Shown one piece after another: positions 42,643 through 53,500 of a stretch of 64,000 bases of DNA (the stretch's first letter is position 1; each line of letters starts with the position of its first letter). Below the pieces are notes generated by a model. The model saw nothing but the letters and a program-made list of their open reading frames with translations. It ran no database searches and was not told where the DNA came from. Source of the stretch: an uncultured Flavobacteriaceae bacterium (GTDB lineage: Bacteria > Bacteroidota > Bacteroidia > Flavobacteriales > Flavobacteriaceae); contig CALGLR010000037.1 in assembly GCA_937959395.1 (NCBI GenBank), forward strand, positions 1-64,000, given 5' to 3'. Made by a program: the position numbers and the translations under genes.

Positions 42643-44385
42643 GTGGAACATTTCGTAGTATCGGCTCGTAAATATAGACCTCAAACATTTAAGGATGTTG
42701 TTGGGCAGCAAGCGATTACAAACACTTTACTAAATGCTATTGAAAACAATCATTTAGCACAAGCATTATTATTTACTGGACCTAGAGGTGTAGGAAAGAC
42801 CAGTTGTGCGCGTATTTTGGCTAAAATGATTAATCAAGAAGGAAGTAATAATCCTGATGAAGATTTTGCTTTCAATATTTTTGAACTAGATGCTGCTTCT
42901 AATAACTCTGTAGATGATATAAGAAGTCTAACTGATCAAGTTCGTATTCCACCTCAAGTTGGGAATTACAAAGTATATATTATTGATGAGGTACATATGT
43001 TGTCTCAAGCCGCTTTTAATGCGTTTCTTAAAACTTTAGAAGAACCACCTAAACATTGCATATTTATACTAGCGACTACAGAAAAGCACAAAATAATTCC
43101 TACCATTTTATCACGTTGTCAAATTTTTGATTTTAAAAGAATTACGGTTAAAGATGCTAAAGAGTATCTAAAATACATAGCAAAAGAACAAGATGTTACT
43201 GCTGAAGATGATGCACTTCACATAATTGCCCAAAAAGCAGATGGTGCTATGCGTGATGCTTTATCTATTTTTGATCGTGTCGTTAGTTTCTCAGGAAAAA
43301 ACTTAACACGACAAGCCGTAACAGAGAATTTGAATGTTCTGGATTATGAAACGTATTTTACAAGTACTAGTTTTATCCTAGAAAATAAAATTCCCGAATT
43401 GCTCTTACAGTTTAATAATACATTATCTAAGGGTTTTGATGGGCATCATTTCATTGCTGGATTAGCATCCCACTTTAGAGATTTATTGGTTTGCAAGAAT
43501 CCTGTAACAATAGAACTCCTAGAGGTTGGTGAGGATACCAAAGCAAAATACTTAGAACAAGCAAAAGCGGCCTCTCAAGAATTTTTAATGAAGGGTATCG
43601 CTCTCGCCAATGAAACCGATCTCAAATACAAAGCGAGTAAAAATCAACGACTACTCGTTGAATTATGTTTAATGCAATTAGCCTCTATCACTTTTGATGG
43701 AGAAAAAAAAAATAGCAGACATTACATAATTCCGCCTTCTCATTTTAGAAAAATTGGCATTACCCCAGTTCCTGTAAAGAAAAATATAGCATCACCGCAA
43801 AGTACTATTAATCATACAGAAATAACATCTGAACCTCCAGCAGAAAAATTAAGCAACAAAGAAGAAACGACTAAAGACTCTTTAACTACTGAAAAAGTAC
43901 AAAGAATAACTATAAATGCTCCAAAAAAATCAAATTCGGGCTTATCTTTAAGTAGTATTCGTGCTAAAAAAGAGCATTTAATTAAACAAATGGATGTTGT
44001 TGTAGACGAAGAAGATTTACCAAAAAACCTTTTTTCTCAAGATGAATTGCTAGCTGCATGGAATACATTTATTAGCTATTTACAAAAAGAAGGTAAATTT
44101 AATTTAGCCTCTATATTATCTATAGATACGCCTCTATTAAAAGGAACTACGATACATTTAAGATTTCCAAATGAGACTAATAAAGTTGAAGTAGAAAGAC
44201 AACAATATGACCTATTAACCTTTCTAAGAAAAACACTCCAAAACTATGATATAAGTTTAGATATTATCATTGTTGAAGAATTAGAAAAAAAATATGCTTA
44301 CACTCCTGAAGAGAAATATGAGAAATTAAAAGAGAAAAACCCTAATTTAGAGCTTTTACGTAAAATGTTTGATTTAGATTTATAA
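42643..44385 (+). CDS. dnaX: DNA polymerase III subunit gamma/tau DnaX
   Basis: A 580 aa clamp-loader ATPase, starting with GTG at 42643 (VEHFVVSARKYRPQTF, read as Met). Walker A is LFTGPRGVGKTSCARIL, Walker B IIDEVHMLS, and the SRC motif ILSRCQIFDF. The zinc-binding cysteine cluster normally found between Walker A and ELDAASN is absent: the region reads INQEGSNNPDEDFAFNIFELD. Residues 380-580 form the tau-like C-terminal part. No obvious slippery A-run for a gamma frameshift is seen. The lipoprotein gene starts at the next base after the stop. Confidence 0.95.
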   Translation: MEHFVVSARKYRPQTFKDVVGQQAITNTLLNAIENNHLAQALLFTGPRGVGKTSCARILAKMINQEGSNNPDEDFAFNIFELDAASNNSVDDIRSLTDQVRIPPQVGNYKVYIIDEVHMLSQAAFNAFLKTLEEPPKHCIFILATTEKHKIIPTILSRCQIFDFKRITVKDAKEYLKYIAKEQDVTAEDDALHIIAQKADGAMRDALSIFDRVVSFSGKNLTRQAVTENLNVLDYETYFTSTSFILENKIPELLLQFNNTLSKGFDGHHFIAGLASHFRDLLVCKNPVTIELLEVGEDTKAKYLEQAKAASQEFLMKGIALANETDLKYKASKNQRLLVELCLMQLASITFDGEKKNSRHYIIPPSHFRKIGITPVPVKKNIASPQSTINHTEITSEPPAEKLSNKEETTKDSLTTEKVQRITINAPKKSNSGLSLSSIRAKKEHLIKQMDVVVDEEDLPKNLFSQDELLAAWNTFISYLQKEGKFNLASILSIDTPLLKGTTIHLRFPNETNKVEVERQQYDLLTFLRKTLQNYDISLDIIIVEELEKKYAYTPEEKYEKLKEKNPNLELLRKMFDLDL

Positions 44386-44973
44386 ATGATGAAAAGAACT
44401 TATTTATTCATACTCCCTATACTTATCCTTTCTTTTATTAGTTGTGATGGTAAAGACCGCAAAACGAAATCTAATGTTACTATTTTAAAAGAAAGTAAAT
44501 TACTAGATTCATTCTCTGAAAACATTACTTATATTCCTGCAAAAGAAGTAAAAATGATTACAGATACCATTTTAAGTAATGGGTTTAATCTGAAAATAAA
44601 AAACCAGACAGATACATTAAATAATATTAGTACTTCCTACGCAAAAGACTCTATTAAATATATTACCCATTACCGACAGTTTATATCAGATATAAAAATA
44701 GAAAAAGACAATAAATCTATTTTTAGCAGTACCATTAACAAAGCATTCTTAATAAATAAATATAAATCATTAATTATAGAAAAATTGAACCTAGATAATT
44801 TAAGGTTTGGCGGTGCTTTTGTTAATGATAATGATCCCACTAATGAATCTGTAATACTTTCTTTGTATTTAGACAACCCAATAATAGAAACACTATTTAT
44901 TTATAATTTATCTATTTCTAGTAATGGTGAGACCGATTTTAAGTACGTAAAAAAGCTTAAATATGATAAATAA
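44386..44973 (+). CDS. putative lipoprotein
   Basis: A 195 aa protein with a lipoprotein signal: LPILILSFISC, then DGKDRK (lipobox LxxxC with Cys about residue 21). The rest is polar, Lys-, Asn- and Ser-rich, with mixed strands. I do not recognise a family. It abuts dnaX with no gap (TAAATGATG), so it is probably co-expressed; the second ATG at 44389 is possible. Confidence 0.8.
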   Translation: MMKRTYLFILPILILSFISCDGKDRKTKSNVTILKESKLLDSFSENITYIPAKEVKMITDTILSNGFNLKIKNQTDTLNNISTSYAKDSIKYITHYRQFISDIKIEKDNKSIFSSTINKAFLINKYKSLIIEKLNLDNLRFGGAFVNDNDPTNESVILSLYLDNPIIETLFIYNLSISSNGETDFKYVKKLKYDK

Positions 44974-44991
44974 AACCTTTTTATATAAAGT

Positions 44992-45573
44992 ATGTTAGGA
45001 TTAAAATTACCAACTGATCCGCGTTGGGTTAATATTGTAGAAAAAAACATTAAAGACATTTTAATAGATCATGCTTTTTGTGAGCAAAAAGCTGCCAGTA
45101 CTGCTATTTCTTTTATTGTAAGTTTTCCCGAATATTCAGAATTGGTAGAAGAGATGATTGCTTTGGTAAAAGAAGAGATTAGTCATTTTAAATTAGTTCA
45201 TGATAAAATTATAGAAAACGGCTGGGTATTAGGCAGAGATAGGCGTGATGATTATGTTATACAATTAATTACTTTTTTCCCCAAAGGGGGAAGTCGTACT
45301 ACACAATTAGTTCATCGCTTACTTTATGCAGCTTTAATCGAAGCGAGAAGTTGCGAACGATTTAGATTACTTTCTGAAGAATTAGAAGATAAAAAATTAG
45401 CCAAATTCTATAGAGATCTAATGATTAGTGAAGCCAATCATTATGCTATGTTTTTAAAATTTGCTAGACAATATGGCAACCGAGAAGAGGTTGATAAAAA
45501 GTGGCAAGATTTATTAGCTTACGAAGCAAAAATTATGAAAAACCTAAGTAATTCTAAAACAATACATGGTTAA
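44992..45573 (+). CDS. miaE: tRNA-(ms2io6A)-hydroxylase MiaE
   Basis: A 193 aa ferritin-like di-iron enzyme that hydroxylates ms2i6A at position 37 of tRNAs. The metal-binding helices carry KEEISHFKLVH, EARSCERFRLL and SEANHYAMFLKFA. FCEQKAASTAISFIVSFPEY is the first iron-binding helix. The length is typical. Its 3' end overlaps the convergent porin-like gene by 4 bp. Confidence 0.93.
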   Translation: MLGLKLPTDPRWVNIVEKNIKDILIDHAFCEQKAASTAISFIVSFPEYSELVEEMIALVKEEISHFKLVHDKIIENGWVLGRDRRDDYVIQLITFFPKGGSRTTQLVHRLLYAALIEARSCERFRLLSEELEDKKLAKFYRDLMISEANHYAMFLKFARQYGNREEVDKKWQDLLAYEAKIMKNLSNSKTIHG

Positions 45574-46094
45574 AACTTTATGCCTACACCAAATTGCATA
45601 TTATTATTCTTTGCTTCAACACCAAATTCTTCATCAAAGATATTTGTTAAACCATAAGAATATCTAAAATCCACAAAAAATTCTGGCGAAAGTCTGTATT
45701 CTATACTACCTATACCCGAGAATGCAATATTGGTTAAATCGTCTTCAAATTTATGAGTTTTTATACTTACTAAAGGACCTACACCAAATGCGACTACTTC
45801 ATCTAAAAAATATTTAAAAAGAATTGGAGCTTGAATATAATCTACTCGTATTTGCTCTAGTTTAGCGCCTTCAGCAGAAAATTGCAGTTCTGGAGAAAAT
45901 AAAAAAGTATCAGATATTTCATATTCAGCTAAAAAACCAATAAAAAAACCATTTCTATGTATGTTTCTAACAGTTGGATCTTCAGCAAAGTCTAAATTAG
46001 AAACATTAATCCCAGATCTAACTCCAAATAACGACTGAGAAAACCCAGAAAATGAACACATAATAAGGGATAATAGAAGTATATTTTTTTTCAT
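45570..46094 (-). CDS. outer-membrane beta-barrel (porin family) protein
   Basis: A 174 aa exported protein with a signal peptide at 1-19 (GFSQ). Alternating strands with terminal aromatic residues (FGVRSGINVSNLDF, FFIGFLAEYEI, NNMQFGVGIKF) fit an eight-strand outer-membrane barrel of the PorT/OmpW-like group. The final Phe is typical of barrel insertion. No specific function can be named. Confidence 0.87.
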   Translation of the reverse strand: MKKNILLLSLIMCSFSGFSQSLFGVRSGINVSNLDFAEDPTVRNIHRNGFFIGFLAEYEISDTFLFSPELQFSAEGAKLEQIRVDYIQAPILFKYFLDEVVAFGVGPLVSIKTHKFEDDLTNIAFSGIGSIEYRLSPEFFVDFRYSYGLTNIFDEEFGVEAKNNNMQFGVGIKF

Positions 46095-46171
46095 AAAAAA
46101 TGAATTTTAATTTATTAGTCTTTTAAATATAACTCTTTTTCAAAAAGAAATAAATCACAGACGAAAGTTTT

Positions 46172-47083
46172 TTATTTAAATTTTGAATGCGAAGATACGG
46201 TATTATTATAAATACTCTTTATAATACCATCTGAAAGTCCAATTTTAGGTACATAAATGTCTTTAGCTCCGCTCCATTTCATGGCAGATAAATAAATTCG
46301 TGTCGCTGGTATAATTACATCTGCTCTATCTTGATTTAGATCTAATTCCGAAATTCGTTCTTCATACGAATAGGTTTGTAACATATTGTAATAAGACGTT
46401 AAGTAGAAATAAGTTAAAGGTTTACCGGCAGCTTTACCAGATATTTTAAAGATCTTATTTATATTTCCACCAGAACCTATAACTTCTAACTTATCGTATG
46501 TTTTTGTGTTTGATTTCACCCATTTCTCTAATGATTTCCACTGTTCTTTTTTTACAACATCGTTTAATAAACGAACTGTACCTATTTTAAAAGATTTAGA
46601 CTCTTTTTTTCGCCCATTATGAATAACAGTAAACTCTGTACTTCCTCCTCCAACATCTACATATAAATACGTTTTATTTTTATCAATAAAAGTATGCAAA
46701 TCTGTTGCTGCAATTATAGCTGCTTCTTCTTCACCTTCAATGATATCAATTTTTAAGTTTGTTTTTTCAAAAATTAAATCAACAACTTCGGGTCCATTAA
46801 CTGCTTCTCGCATTGCAGAGGTTGCACACGCTTTATATTTAATGACTTTATGCGATTTCATTAATAATTTAAATGCTCGCATTGTATCCAGCATTCTAAT
46901 AATATTTTCTTCACCTATTTCACCTTTCAGAAAAACATCAGCGCCTAAACGAATTGGGACTCTTACCAAAGAACTCTTTTTAAAACGAGTCGGTTTCCCT
47001 TTCTCTTCTATTATGTTGGACACTAGAAGTCTTACTGCATTTGAACCGATATCTATGGCTCCATATTTCTTGATTTTCAACAT
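46172..47083 (-). CDS. Ppx/GppA phosphatase (exopolyphosphatase-like)
   Basis: A 303 aa ASKHA-fold phosphatase. AIDIGSNAVRLLVS is the phosphate-1 motif and YLYVDVGGGSTEFTV is the phosphate-2 motif. GEEEAAIIAA lies between. It is the short form without the C-terminal HD domain. Its start overlaps the ppk1 stop by 1 bp, so it probably degrades the polyphosphate that Ppk1 makes, or hydrolyses pppGpp. Confidence 0.92.
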   Translation of the reverse strand: MLKIKKYGAIDIGSNAVRLLVSNIIEEKGKPTRFKKSSLVRVPIRLGADVFLKGEIGEENIIRMLDTMRAFKLLMKSHKVIKYKACATSAMREAVNGPEVVDLIFEKTNLKIDIIEGEEEAAIIAATDLHTFIDKNKTYLYVDVGGGSTEFTVIHNGRKKESKSFKIGTVRLLNDVVKKEQWKSLEKWVKSNTKTYDKLEVIGSGGNINKIFKISGKAAGKPLTYFYLTSYYNMLQTYSYEERISELDLNQDRADVIIPATRIYLSAMKWSGAKDIYVPKIGLSDGIIKSIYNNTVSSHSKFK

Positions 47084-49146
47084 TAATTATCTAGCTTATT
47101 TTTTAAATAATCGTAGGTAACAAACTGCATTCTTAGTTCCTCTTCTTTATTGTGCTTATACTTATTATCTTGAGTTTTATTTAGTATTCTTGTTTTAGTA
47201 TTATCACTCCAACATATATTAAAAGTATCAATAAGTTCTTCTTTAATATCTTGATCATAAATAGGGCAACTAACCTCTACTCTATGATCAATATTACGAG
47301 TCATCCAATCTGCTGAAGAAATATAAACTTTTGGCATATCATTATTACAAAAAATATACAATCTGGTATGTTCTAAAAATTTATCAATTATACTAACTAC
47401 TTCTATATTTTCACTCATCCCTTTTACTCCTGGGATCAAACTACAAATACCTCTAACAATCATGTGTATTTTTACTCCAGCATTACTAGCCTCATACAAC
47501 TTATTAATCATTTTGTAATTAGATATACTATTCATTTTAAGCTTAATATAAGCGGGTTTACCTGCTCTTTTATTTGCAATCTCATTGTCTATTATTTTAT
47601 AAAAAGCACTTTTAGTATAATGAGGAGAGGTAATAATATGTTTATATCGACTTACTTTATAATTAACTTGAAAGAAATCAAATATTTTATTTAAATCTTT
47701 CAATATTTTAGAATTAGATGTAAACAAGGTATAATCTGTATATATTTTTGCTGTAGACTCATTAAAATTGCCGGTACTTATTAAACCATACCGTTTCAGT
47801 TTTTCATTTTCTATTCTTTCAATAACACATATTTTACTGTGTACTTTTAACCCTTGAACACCAAAAATTAAATTCACACCTACTCTTTGCATTTGTTCAG
47901 CATAATCAATATTAGCTTGCTCATCAAAACGTGCTTGAATTTCCATAATTACCGTTACCTTTTTTCCATTTTTAGCAGCATTAATTAAAGAACTTGCTAC
48001 ATGAGAAATTTGAGCTAAGCGATATATTGTAATTTTAATTGTCTTTACTTTAGGATCTAAAGCAGCTTCCCTTAAAAACTTGACAGTATAAGAAAAGGTG
48101 TGATACGGAGTATATTGTAAATAATCTTTTTTAGCAATCGCTTCAAAAATACTGGTCTCTAAACTTAAATTTTTAATTAGTAGTGGCGTAATTTTTTCAT
48201 AAAGTAACTCTTTTCTTCCTAGACTAGGGAATTTCATATAATCACGTCTATTATGATATCGTCCACCAGGAATAACGCTATCTGTTTGCTCAACACCCAT
48301 TTTATTCATGAAAAATGTTAATGTTTTTTCATCGATAGTCTGATCGTAAACAAAACGTACTGGAGCACCTTCTTGTCTTTCTTTTACACTATTACTAATC
48401 TTCTCCATAAAGCTTTTACTTAAATCACTTTCTAAGTCCAACTCTGCATCTCTAGTAATTTTAATCATATGTGCTGATATGGAGGAATAATCAAAAATAT
48501 TAAAAATATCATCTAAACAATACCTTAATAAATCATCTAGCATTATAATGTAATTTTCACCATTTACTTTAGGTAAAACAATAAAACGATCAATTCTTTT
48601 AGAAATCTCTATCAATGCATATTGATTTGTTCCCGATTTCAAACACATATTAATTCCTAAATAAGCGGCGCTATCTTTAAGGTTTGGCAAAGCTATTTTT
48701 TCATTAAGGATTATAACTACCAAAGCAGGACTTACTTTTTGTATAAAATAATCTTTAATAAACTCTTGTTGAGAAACATCTAATTCATCTTCTTTTACGA
48801 TATAGATACTCTCTTTAGCTAAAGCTTTATGAATTCGTTTTAAAATTTTAAAGCTTGCCGATTGATGTTTAATAACCGTTTGGGTAATTTGTTCTAATAA
48901 ATCTGATGCTTTAATCCCTCCTAGTTGGTTTACTCCAGCTTTTCCGGCTTCATCAATGCGCTTAACTGTTGCGTATCTAACTTTAAAAAATTCATCTAAA
49001 TTATTTGAAAAAATACCTAAGAAACGCAAACGCTCAATTAATGGAACAGTCTCATCTGAAGCTTCTTGAAGTACTCTAGCATTAAATTGAAGCCAACTCA
49101 ACTCCCGGTTTATGTATTGATATTTATTTTTTTTCAATTTTATCAT
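47083..49146 (-). CDS. ppk1: polyphosphate kinase 1
   Basis: A 687 aa enzyme that reversibly makes polyphosphate from ATP. The start NRELSWLQFNARVLQEA and FLGIFSNNLDEFFKVR are diagnostic. The autophosphorylated His is in GLKVHSKICVIERI, followed by YGLISTGNFNESTAKIYTDY. A second His-containing block is DHRVEVSCPIYD. I start at ATG 49146; the longer frame to 49167 would need TTG. Operon sixA-ppk1-ppx: 30 bp after sixA and 1 bp overlap with the Ppx/GppA gene. Confidence 0.95.
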   Translation of the reverse strand: MIKLKKNKYQYINRELSWLQFNARVLQEASDETVPLIERLRFLGIFSNNLDEFFKVRYATVKRIDEAGKAGVNQLGGIKASDLLEQITQTVIKHQSASFKILKRIHKALAKESIYIVKEDELDVSQQEFIKDYFIQKVSPALVVIILNEKIALPNLKDSAAYLGINMCLKSGTNQYALIEISKRIDRFIVLPKVNGENYIIMLDDLLRYCLDDIFNIFDYSSISAHMIKITRDAELDLESDLSKSFMEKISNSVKERQEGAPVRFVYDQTIDEKTLTFFMNKMGVEQTDSVIPGGRYHNRRDYMKFPSLGRKELLYEKITPLLIKNLSLETSIFEAIAKKDYLQYTPYHTFSYTVKFLREAALDPKVKTIKITIYRLAQISHVASSLINAAKNGKKVTVIMEIQARFDEQANIDYAEQMQRVGVNLIFGVQGLKVHSKICVIERIENEKLKRYGLISTGNFNESTAKIYTDYTLFTSNSKILKDLNKIFDFFQVNYKVSRYKHIITSPHYTKSAFYKIIDNEIANKRAGKPAYIKLKMNSISNYKMINKLYEASNAGVKIHMIVRGICSLIPGVKGMSENIEVVSIIDKFLEHTRLYIFCNNDMPKVYISSADWMTRNIDHRVEVSCPIYDQDIKEELIDTFNICWSDNTKTRILNKTQDNKYKHNKEEELRMQFVTYDYLKNKLDN

Positions 49147-49176
49147 CTCATCCTTTTTCTTCAACAAATATATTGA

Positions 49177-49695
49177 TTACATATTAGCTTTTAAATCTTT
49201 TGGAAAGACTATTCTTTCCGTTATTCCTTTATTTATATTATGCCATGAATTTACATTAAAAGAAATTTCTATATATCCAGAAGTAACAACATTTTCAATA
49301 TGCACATTACCAAAAGTATTAACAAAATTTGTTAGTGCATTATTATGGCCAAAAACCATAAGATCGTTTATAGAATTACTAGTATTTTTAATTATTTTTA
49401 TTAAATTTTCTCCAGAGAAATCATACAATTCGGTTCGTAACTCAAATTGAACGTTTTTTAATCCCAATCGACCAATGAATATCTCTGACGTTTTTACTGC
49501 CCTTTTTGCAGGGCTCGAAAGTATTAAATTTGGAGCAAGATCCTTATTAAATAAATGAGTTGCTACTCTATTGGAATCTTCCACTCCTCTTTGCTTTAAA
49601 GGCCGTTCAATATCTTGTAAATCATGCTTCCATGATGATTTTGCATGCCTTACGAGCCTTAGAATCTTAATGTTTTTTATCGATTTTTCTTGCAT
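49177..49695 (-). CDS. SixA-like histidine phosphatase
   Basis: A 172 aa histidine phosphatase superfamily protein. RHG motif: LRLVRHAKSSWKHD with the nucleophile His, then ERPLKQRG. SPAKRAVKTSEIF and the second His in FGHNNALTNFV are present. In E. coli SixA removes phosphate from PTS protein EIIA(Ntr)/NPr; here, linked to ppk1 and ppx, a phosphate-related role is plausible. First gene of the operon. Confidence 0.9.
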   Translation of the reverse strand: MQEKSIKNIKILRLVRHAKSSWKHDLQDIERPLKQRGVEDSNRVATHLFNKDLAPNLILSSPAKRAVKTSEIFIGRLGLKNVQFELRTELYDFSGENLIKIIKNTSNSINDLMVFGHNNALTNFVNTFGNVHIENVVTSGYIEISFNVNSWHNINKGITERIVFPKDLKANM

Positions 49696-49945
49696 TTTGT
49701 CGATTTTTTAATTATTATTGGCTTTTGATCGAGTATTTGTGTGATTAAACTTTTTTATTTGATATAACGTTAAAATACTTGTTGATTTGTGAGTGCTATT
49801 AGACAATTACAAACTCAAATCTTAACTGAAACAACCTATATTTAAGACTATACATGTTATAGTATCCTTTCTAAAGTAATTTTGTTATCATATAAATGAT
49901 TTAAGTTTAATTGTGTAATGCTAAAATAATTTAAGCTAAAAAAAG

Positions 49946-49953
49946 TACATTTG
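49946..49953 (+). promoter_or_regulatory. -7 element TACATTTG
   Basis: Exact TAnnTTTG match 18 nt before ATG 49972. It lies at the left edge of the longest open frame, so translation must start at the inner ATG. Confidence 0.6.
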
Positions 49954-49971
49954 TACGCAATTAAATATATT

Positions 49972-50481
49972 ATGAAAAAATTACTTATTTTATTATTACT
50001 TGTTACTATACAATTTTCTTTTGGTCAAAATAGAATGAAGCCATCTTTGGAAGGGCTTGGAGATAATGACCATGTAATTTTCAATAAAGAATATAGAATG
50101 ACATCATCTAACATGTCTATTATAGATCAAAGTAATATTTCTAATTCTGAAAAAGGTTTCTTTTATTTATTAGAAGTGAAAAATACTTCAAAAAAAATTA
50201 AAAACTATAATCTTAAAGTTGAAAGTTTTTCTTGCGATAATCACAAAGAGCATTCAGATATAAACTTTAGCTTTTATAATACTTCAAAAACCAGTCAGCT
50301 AAAAGAATTAGTTTTACAACCTGGCGAGAGCACCAAATTTTATGTTAAATCTACAGTTCCTAAAAACGCTAAATTATCTAGTTGGAACTGCAGTAACATT
50401 CTACTATACAACCCAATTACTAACGAAAGAGAAGTAACAAAACTTGTATCTCAAGTACAAGACGCAAAAAATGTTCACTAA
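49972..50481 (+). CDS. secreted protein of unknown function
   Basis: A 169 aa exported protein. The signal peptide MKKLLILLLLVTIQFSFGQ is clear and fixes the start. The mature part has a strand-rich core (GFFYLLEVKNTSKKIKNYNL in part, LQPGESTKFYVKSTVPKNA) that resembles an Ig-like beta-sandwich. It lies 30 bp upstream of the giant adhesin and on the same strand, so it may belong to that operon. Not a family I can name. Confidence 0.82.
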   Translation: MKKLLILLLLVTIQFSFGQNRMKPSLEGLGDNDHVIFNKEYRMTSSNMSIIDQSNISNSEKGFFYLLEVKNTSKKIKNYNLKVESFSCDNHKEHSDINFSFYNTSKTSQLKELVLQPGESTKFYVKSTVPKNAKLSSWNCSNILLYNPITNEREVTKLVSQVQDAKNVH

Positions 50482-50511
50482 AAATCTATTTCAAAAAAAC
50501 CTATTGTTCTA

Positions 50512-53500
50512 ATGGAAAATTATAAACCTATATCTCTAAAGTCTGCATTAGTAATGCTATTGTTACTATTTGTAAGTACAACCGCTTTTTCGCAGTTAAA
50601 AGAAGGCTTCTTACCTCGCTATTCAGAAACTTTAAAAGGTGATTTAACTATAATCGCTAACAATACCGTGTCTCTAAATAGACGGGCACCATATAATGGA
50701 GAAGCAAACAACAATGCCTTAGACATGGTATATGTTGATATTGATACAGATCCTACAACTTTTAATTCAAGTAGTGCCAACTTAATAAACCCTAATACTA
50801 GTGCAGCTTGTTTATCTATTGAAAAAGTTCTGCTCTATTGGGCTGCTTCTGATTTAGGTGAAATTGTTGGTGGCGTTGAACAAGATAATCAACCTAGTTG
50901 GAATTATTTTGATACTAAATTAAGGTTACCTGGCCAAGCTAGTTATACTACAGTAAGAGCTGATGAAGTAATTTACAGAGGTAGAGACGAACACTTTAGT
51001 AATGACCCTTACATTTGTTTTAAAGATATTACTGATGATGTAACTGGTTTAACAAATCCTTTTGGAACATATCAAGTAGCAAATGTAGAAGGTAAAATTG
51101 GAGCTTTAGAAGAACATGATAGTCCTGGTACCACTACTGGTGTTTCTGGTGGGTGGCAAATAATCGTTATCTATAAAAGTCCTGATTTTAACTTAAAAAA
51201 TATATCCATTTTTGATGGTTATGCCCATGTAACTAGAGATAGAAACTCATTCCCTGTAAGTTTTGATGGTTTTCAAACCATTCCTAATGGTACCGTAAGA
51301 GCTGAAGTTGCTATTGGTGCTTTAGAAGGTGATAGAGGAATTTCTGGAGATCGTTTACAAATAAGAAATGTAGCAAATGTTTTTGAAGATTTAGTTGCCC
51401 CTTCTAGGCCGGCAGATAATTTCTTTAATAGTAGAATTACTATAGGACAGCCTGGTGATGATAATTTTACAGATAGAAACCCTGCTAGTTTAAATACTTT
51501 AGGTTTTGACTCTGCACTATTCCCGTTAAGAAATAGAGATAATGAAGTTATAGGTAACAATCAAACCTCTGCAACTTTAAGATTGGCATCTACTGGTGAA
51601 ACTTATGGTTTATATCTTTTAGGTTTTTCTGTTGAAGTATTCGAACCCGTTTTAGTTCCTATAATTCACACGGCATCTCCAAACCCGATTACACCTTCAG
51701 ACGATCCAAATGCTAATGTTATTACTTACAACACGCAAATGACAAATAATGGTAATGATAACGCCATAAATATAACATTCAATACGATTATCCCTATTGG
51801 TTCAGAATTAATTGAGCCTATTGTTGGTCTTCCAGCAGGAATTACTTATACATATAATAATGCAACCAGAGCTTTAGTTTTTACTGCTGAAGATGGTCTT
51901 TTAGATGTTGGTGATACGATAAACTTCAATTATCAAACCCGTTTAAATGACCGTTGCTATTTTTTAGAGAACACATGTTCTACCACTTTAGAGTCTGAAA
52001 TGGTAGGTATTTTTCAAGGAGAAATAAATGGCGATACACAAACAACTGGAAGTTCAGATGGTACAGATTCTTGTGGTGTTGGTAATGATAATCCAACTAC
52101 GGTTCAAGTAAATGAACCTGATGCTGCTACTTGGACGACTAATCCTGGTAGTTTAGATGTTACTTTAGAGTGTGACGATTTAGATGGTTTAGAAGCTGCA
52201 CAAAATCAAAGTCCTGTTGCAGATTGTGGGAACCTCACTCCTATTAAAATTTCAGGAGAATTTATTTCAGATGGTACTTCTTGTGCAACCAATGGAACGT
52301 ATACAAATACTTGGTCTTTTACAGATGCCTGTGGAAGAGATATTCCTGACTTTGTTCAAGTTATTACAATTCAAGATTCTACACCTCCAGATTTAACACT
52401 TTGTGATGATGTTACAGATGAAACTATAGAATGTTCTGGTACAGACAATGAAACTATTGCTGATCAATGGAATCAAGATAATATAAACTCTTTAACAAAT
52501 TGTGGTACAGATAATTGTGATACGGATGCAACATTTGTTGTAACTTCTGATTATGATTTTGGCAACTTAGATACAACTGGCGCTTGTGGTGTTGGAGGAA
52601 CTCTTACTGTTACTTATTCTGTAGCTGACGATTGTGGTAATGAAGCATCTATAACTGCTATACTTACTTTAGAAGATTCTACACCACCAGATTTAGATAC
52701 TTGTGATGACGTAACTGATCAATCTATTGAATGTACTGGTACAGATAATGAAACCATTGCAGATCAATGGAACCAAGATAATATCGATGCACTTAAGTCT
52801 TGTGCCACTGATGAATGTAACGATGCTGCTGAATATGTAGTGACTTCTGATTACGATTACGGTAACTTAGATACTACCGGTGCTTGTGGTATTGGTGGAA
52901 CGCTTACTGTAACTTATAGAGTCGCTGATGATTGTGATAATGCTGCTACCAAAACAGTAACACTTACTCTTGAAGATACAACTCCTCCAGATTTATCTAA
53001 CTGTTCAGTTGAAAATGAAGAAGCTGAATGTGGTACGCCTGAAGAAAATGAAGCCTTTGCAGATCAATGGAATGCTGATAATATTGCTGCTCTTGAAACC
53101 TGTGCTGGTGATGCTTGTAATAATACTGCTACAGTTACTGTAACTTCTGATTACGATTTTGATTTATTGAATACGACTTGTGGCCCTTGTGGTACATTAA
53201 CAGTGAACTATACTGTTAAAGATGATTGTGATAATGAAACAGTTCTTACAGCTGTACTTACCTTTGGTGATGCAACTGGTCCTGATACTTCTAATTGTGA
53301 TGTTACCGATGAGACTATCGAATGTGGTGGAGATCTTAACGAAACTATTGCTGACCAATGGAATCAAGATAACTTAGACGAATTAGCAGTTTGTATAGAT
53401 GATCCAAATGTAGTTATAACATCTAACTATGAGTTTATTAATATTGTAACAACTTGTGGTGCTGGTGGAACGATTACTGTTCTTTATACAATTACTGATG

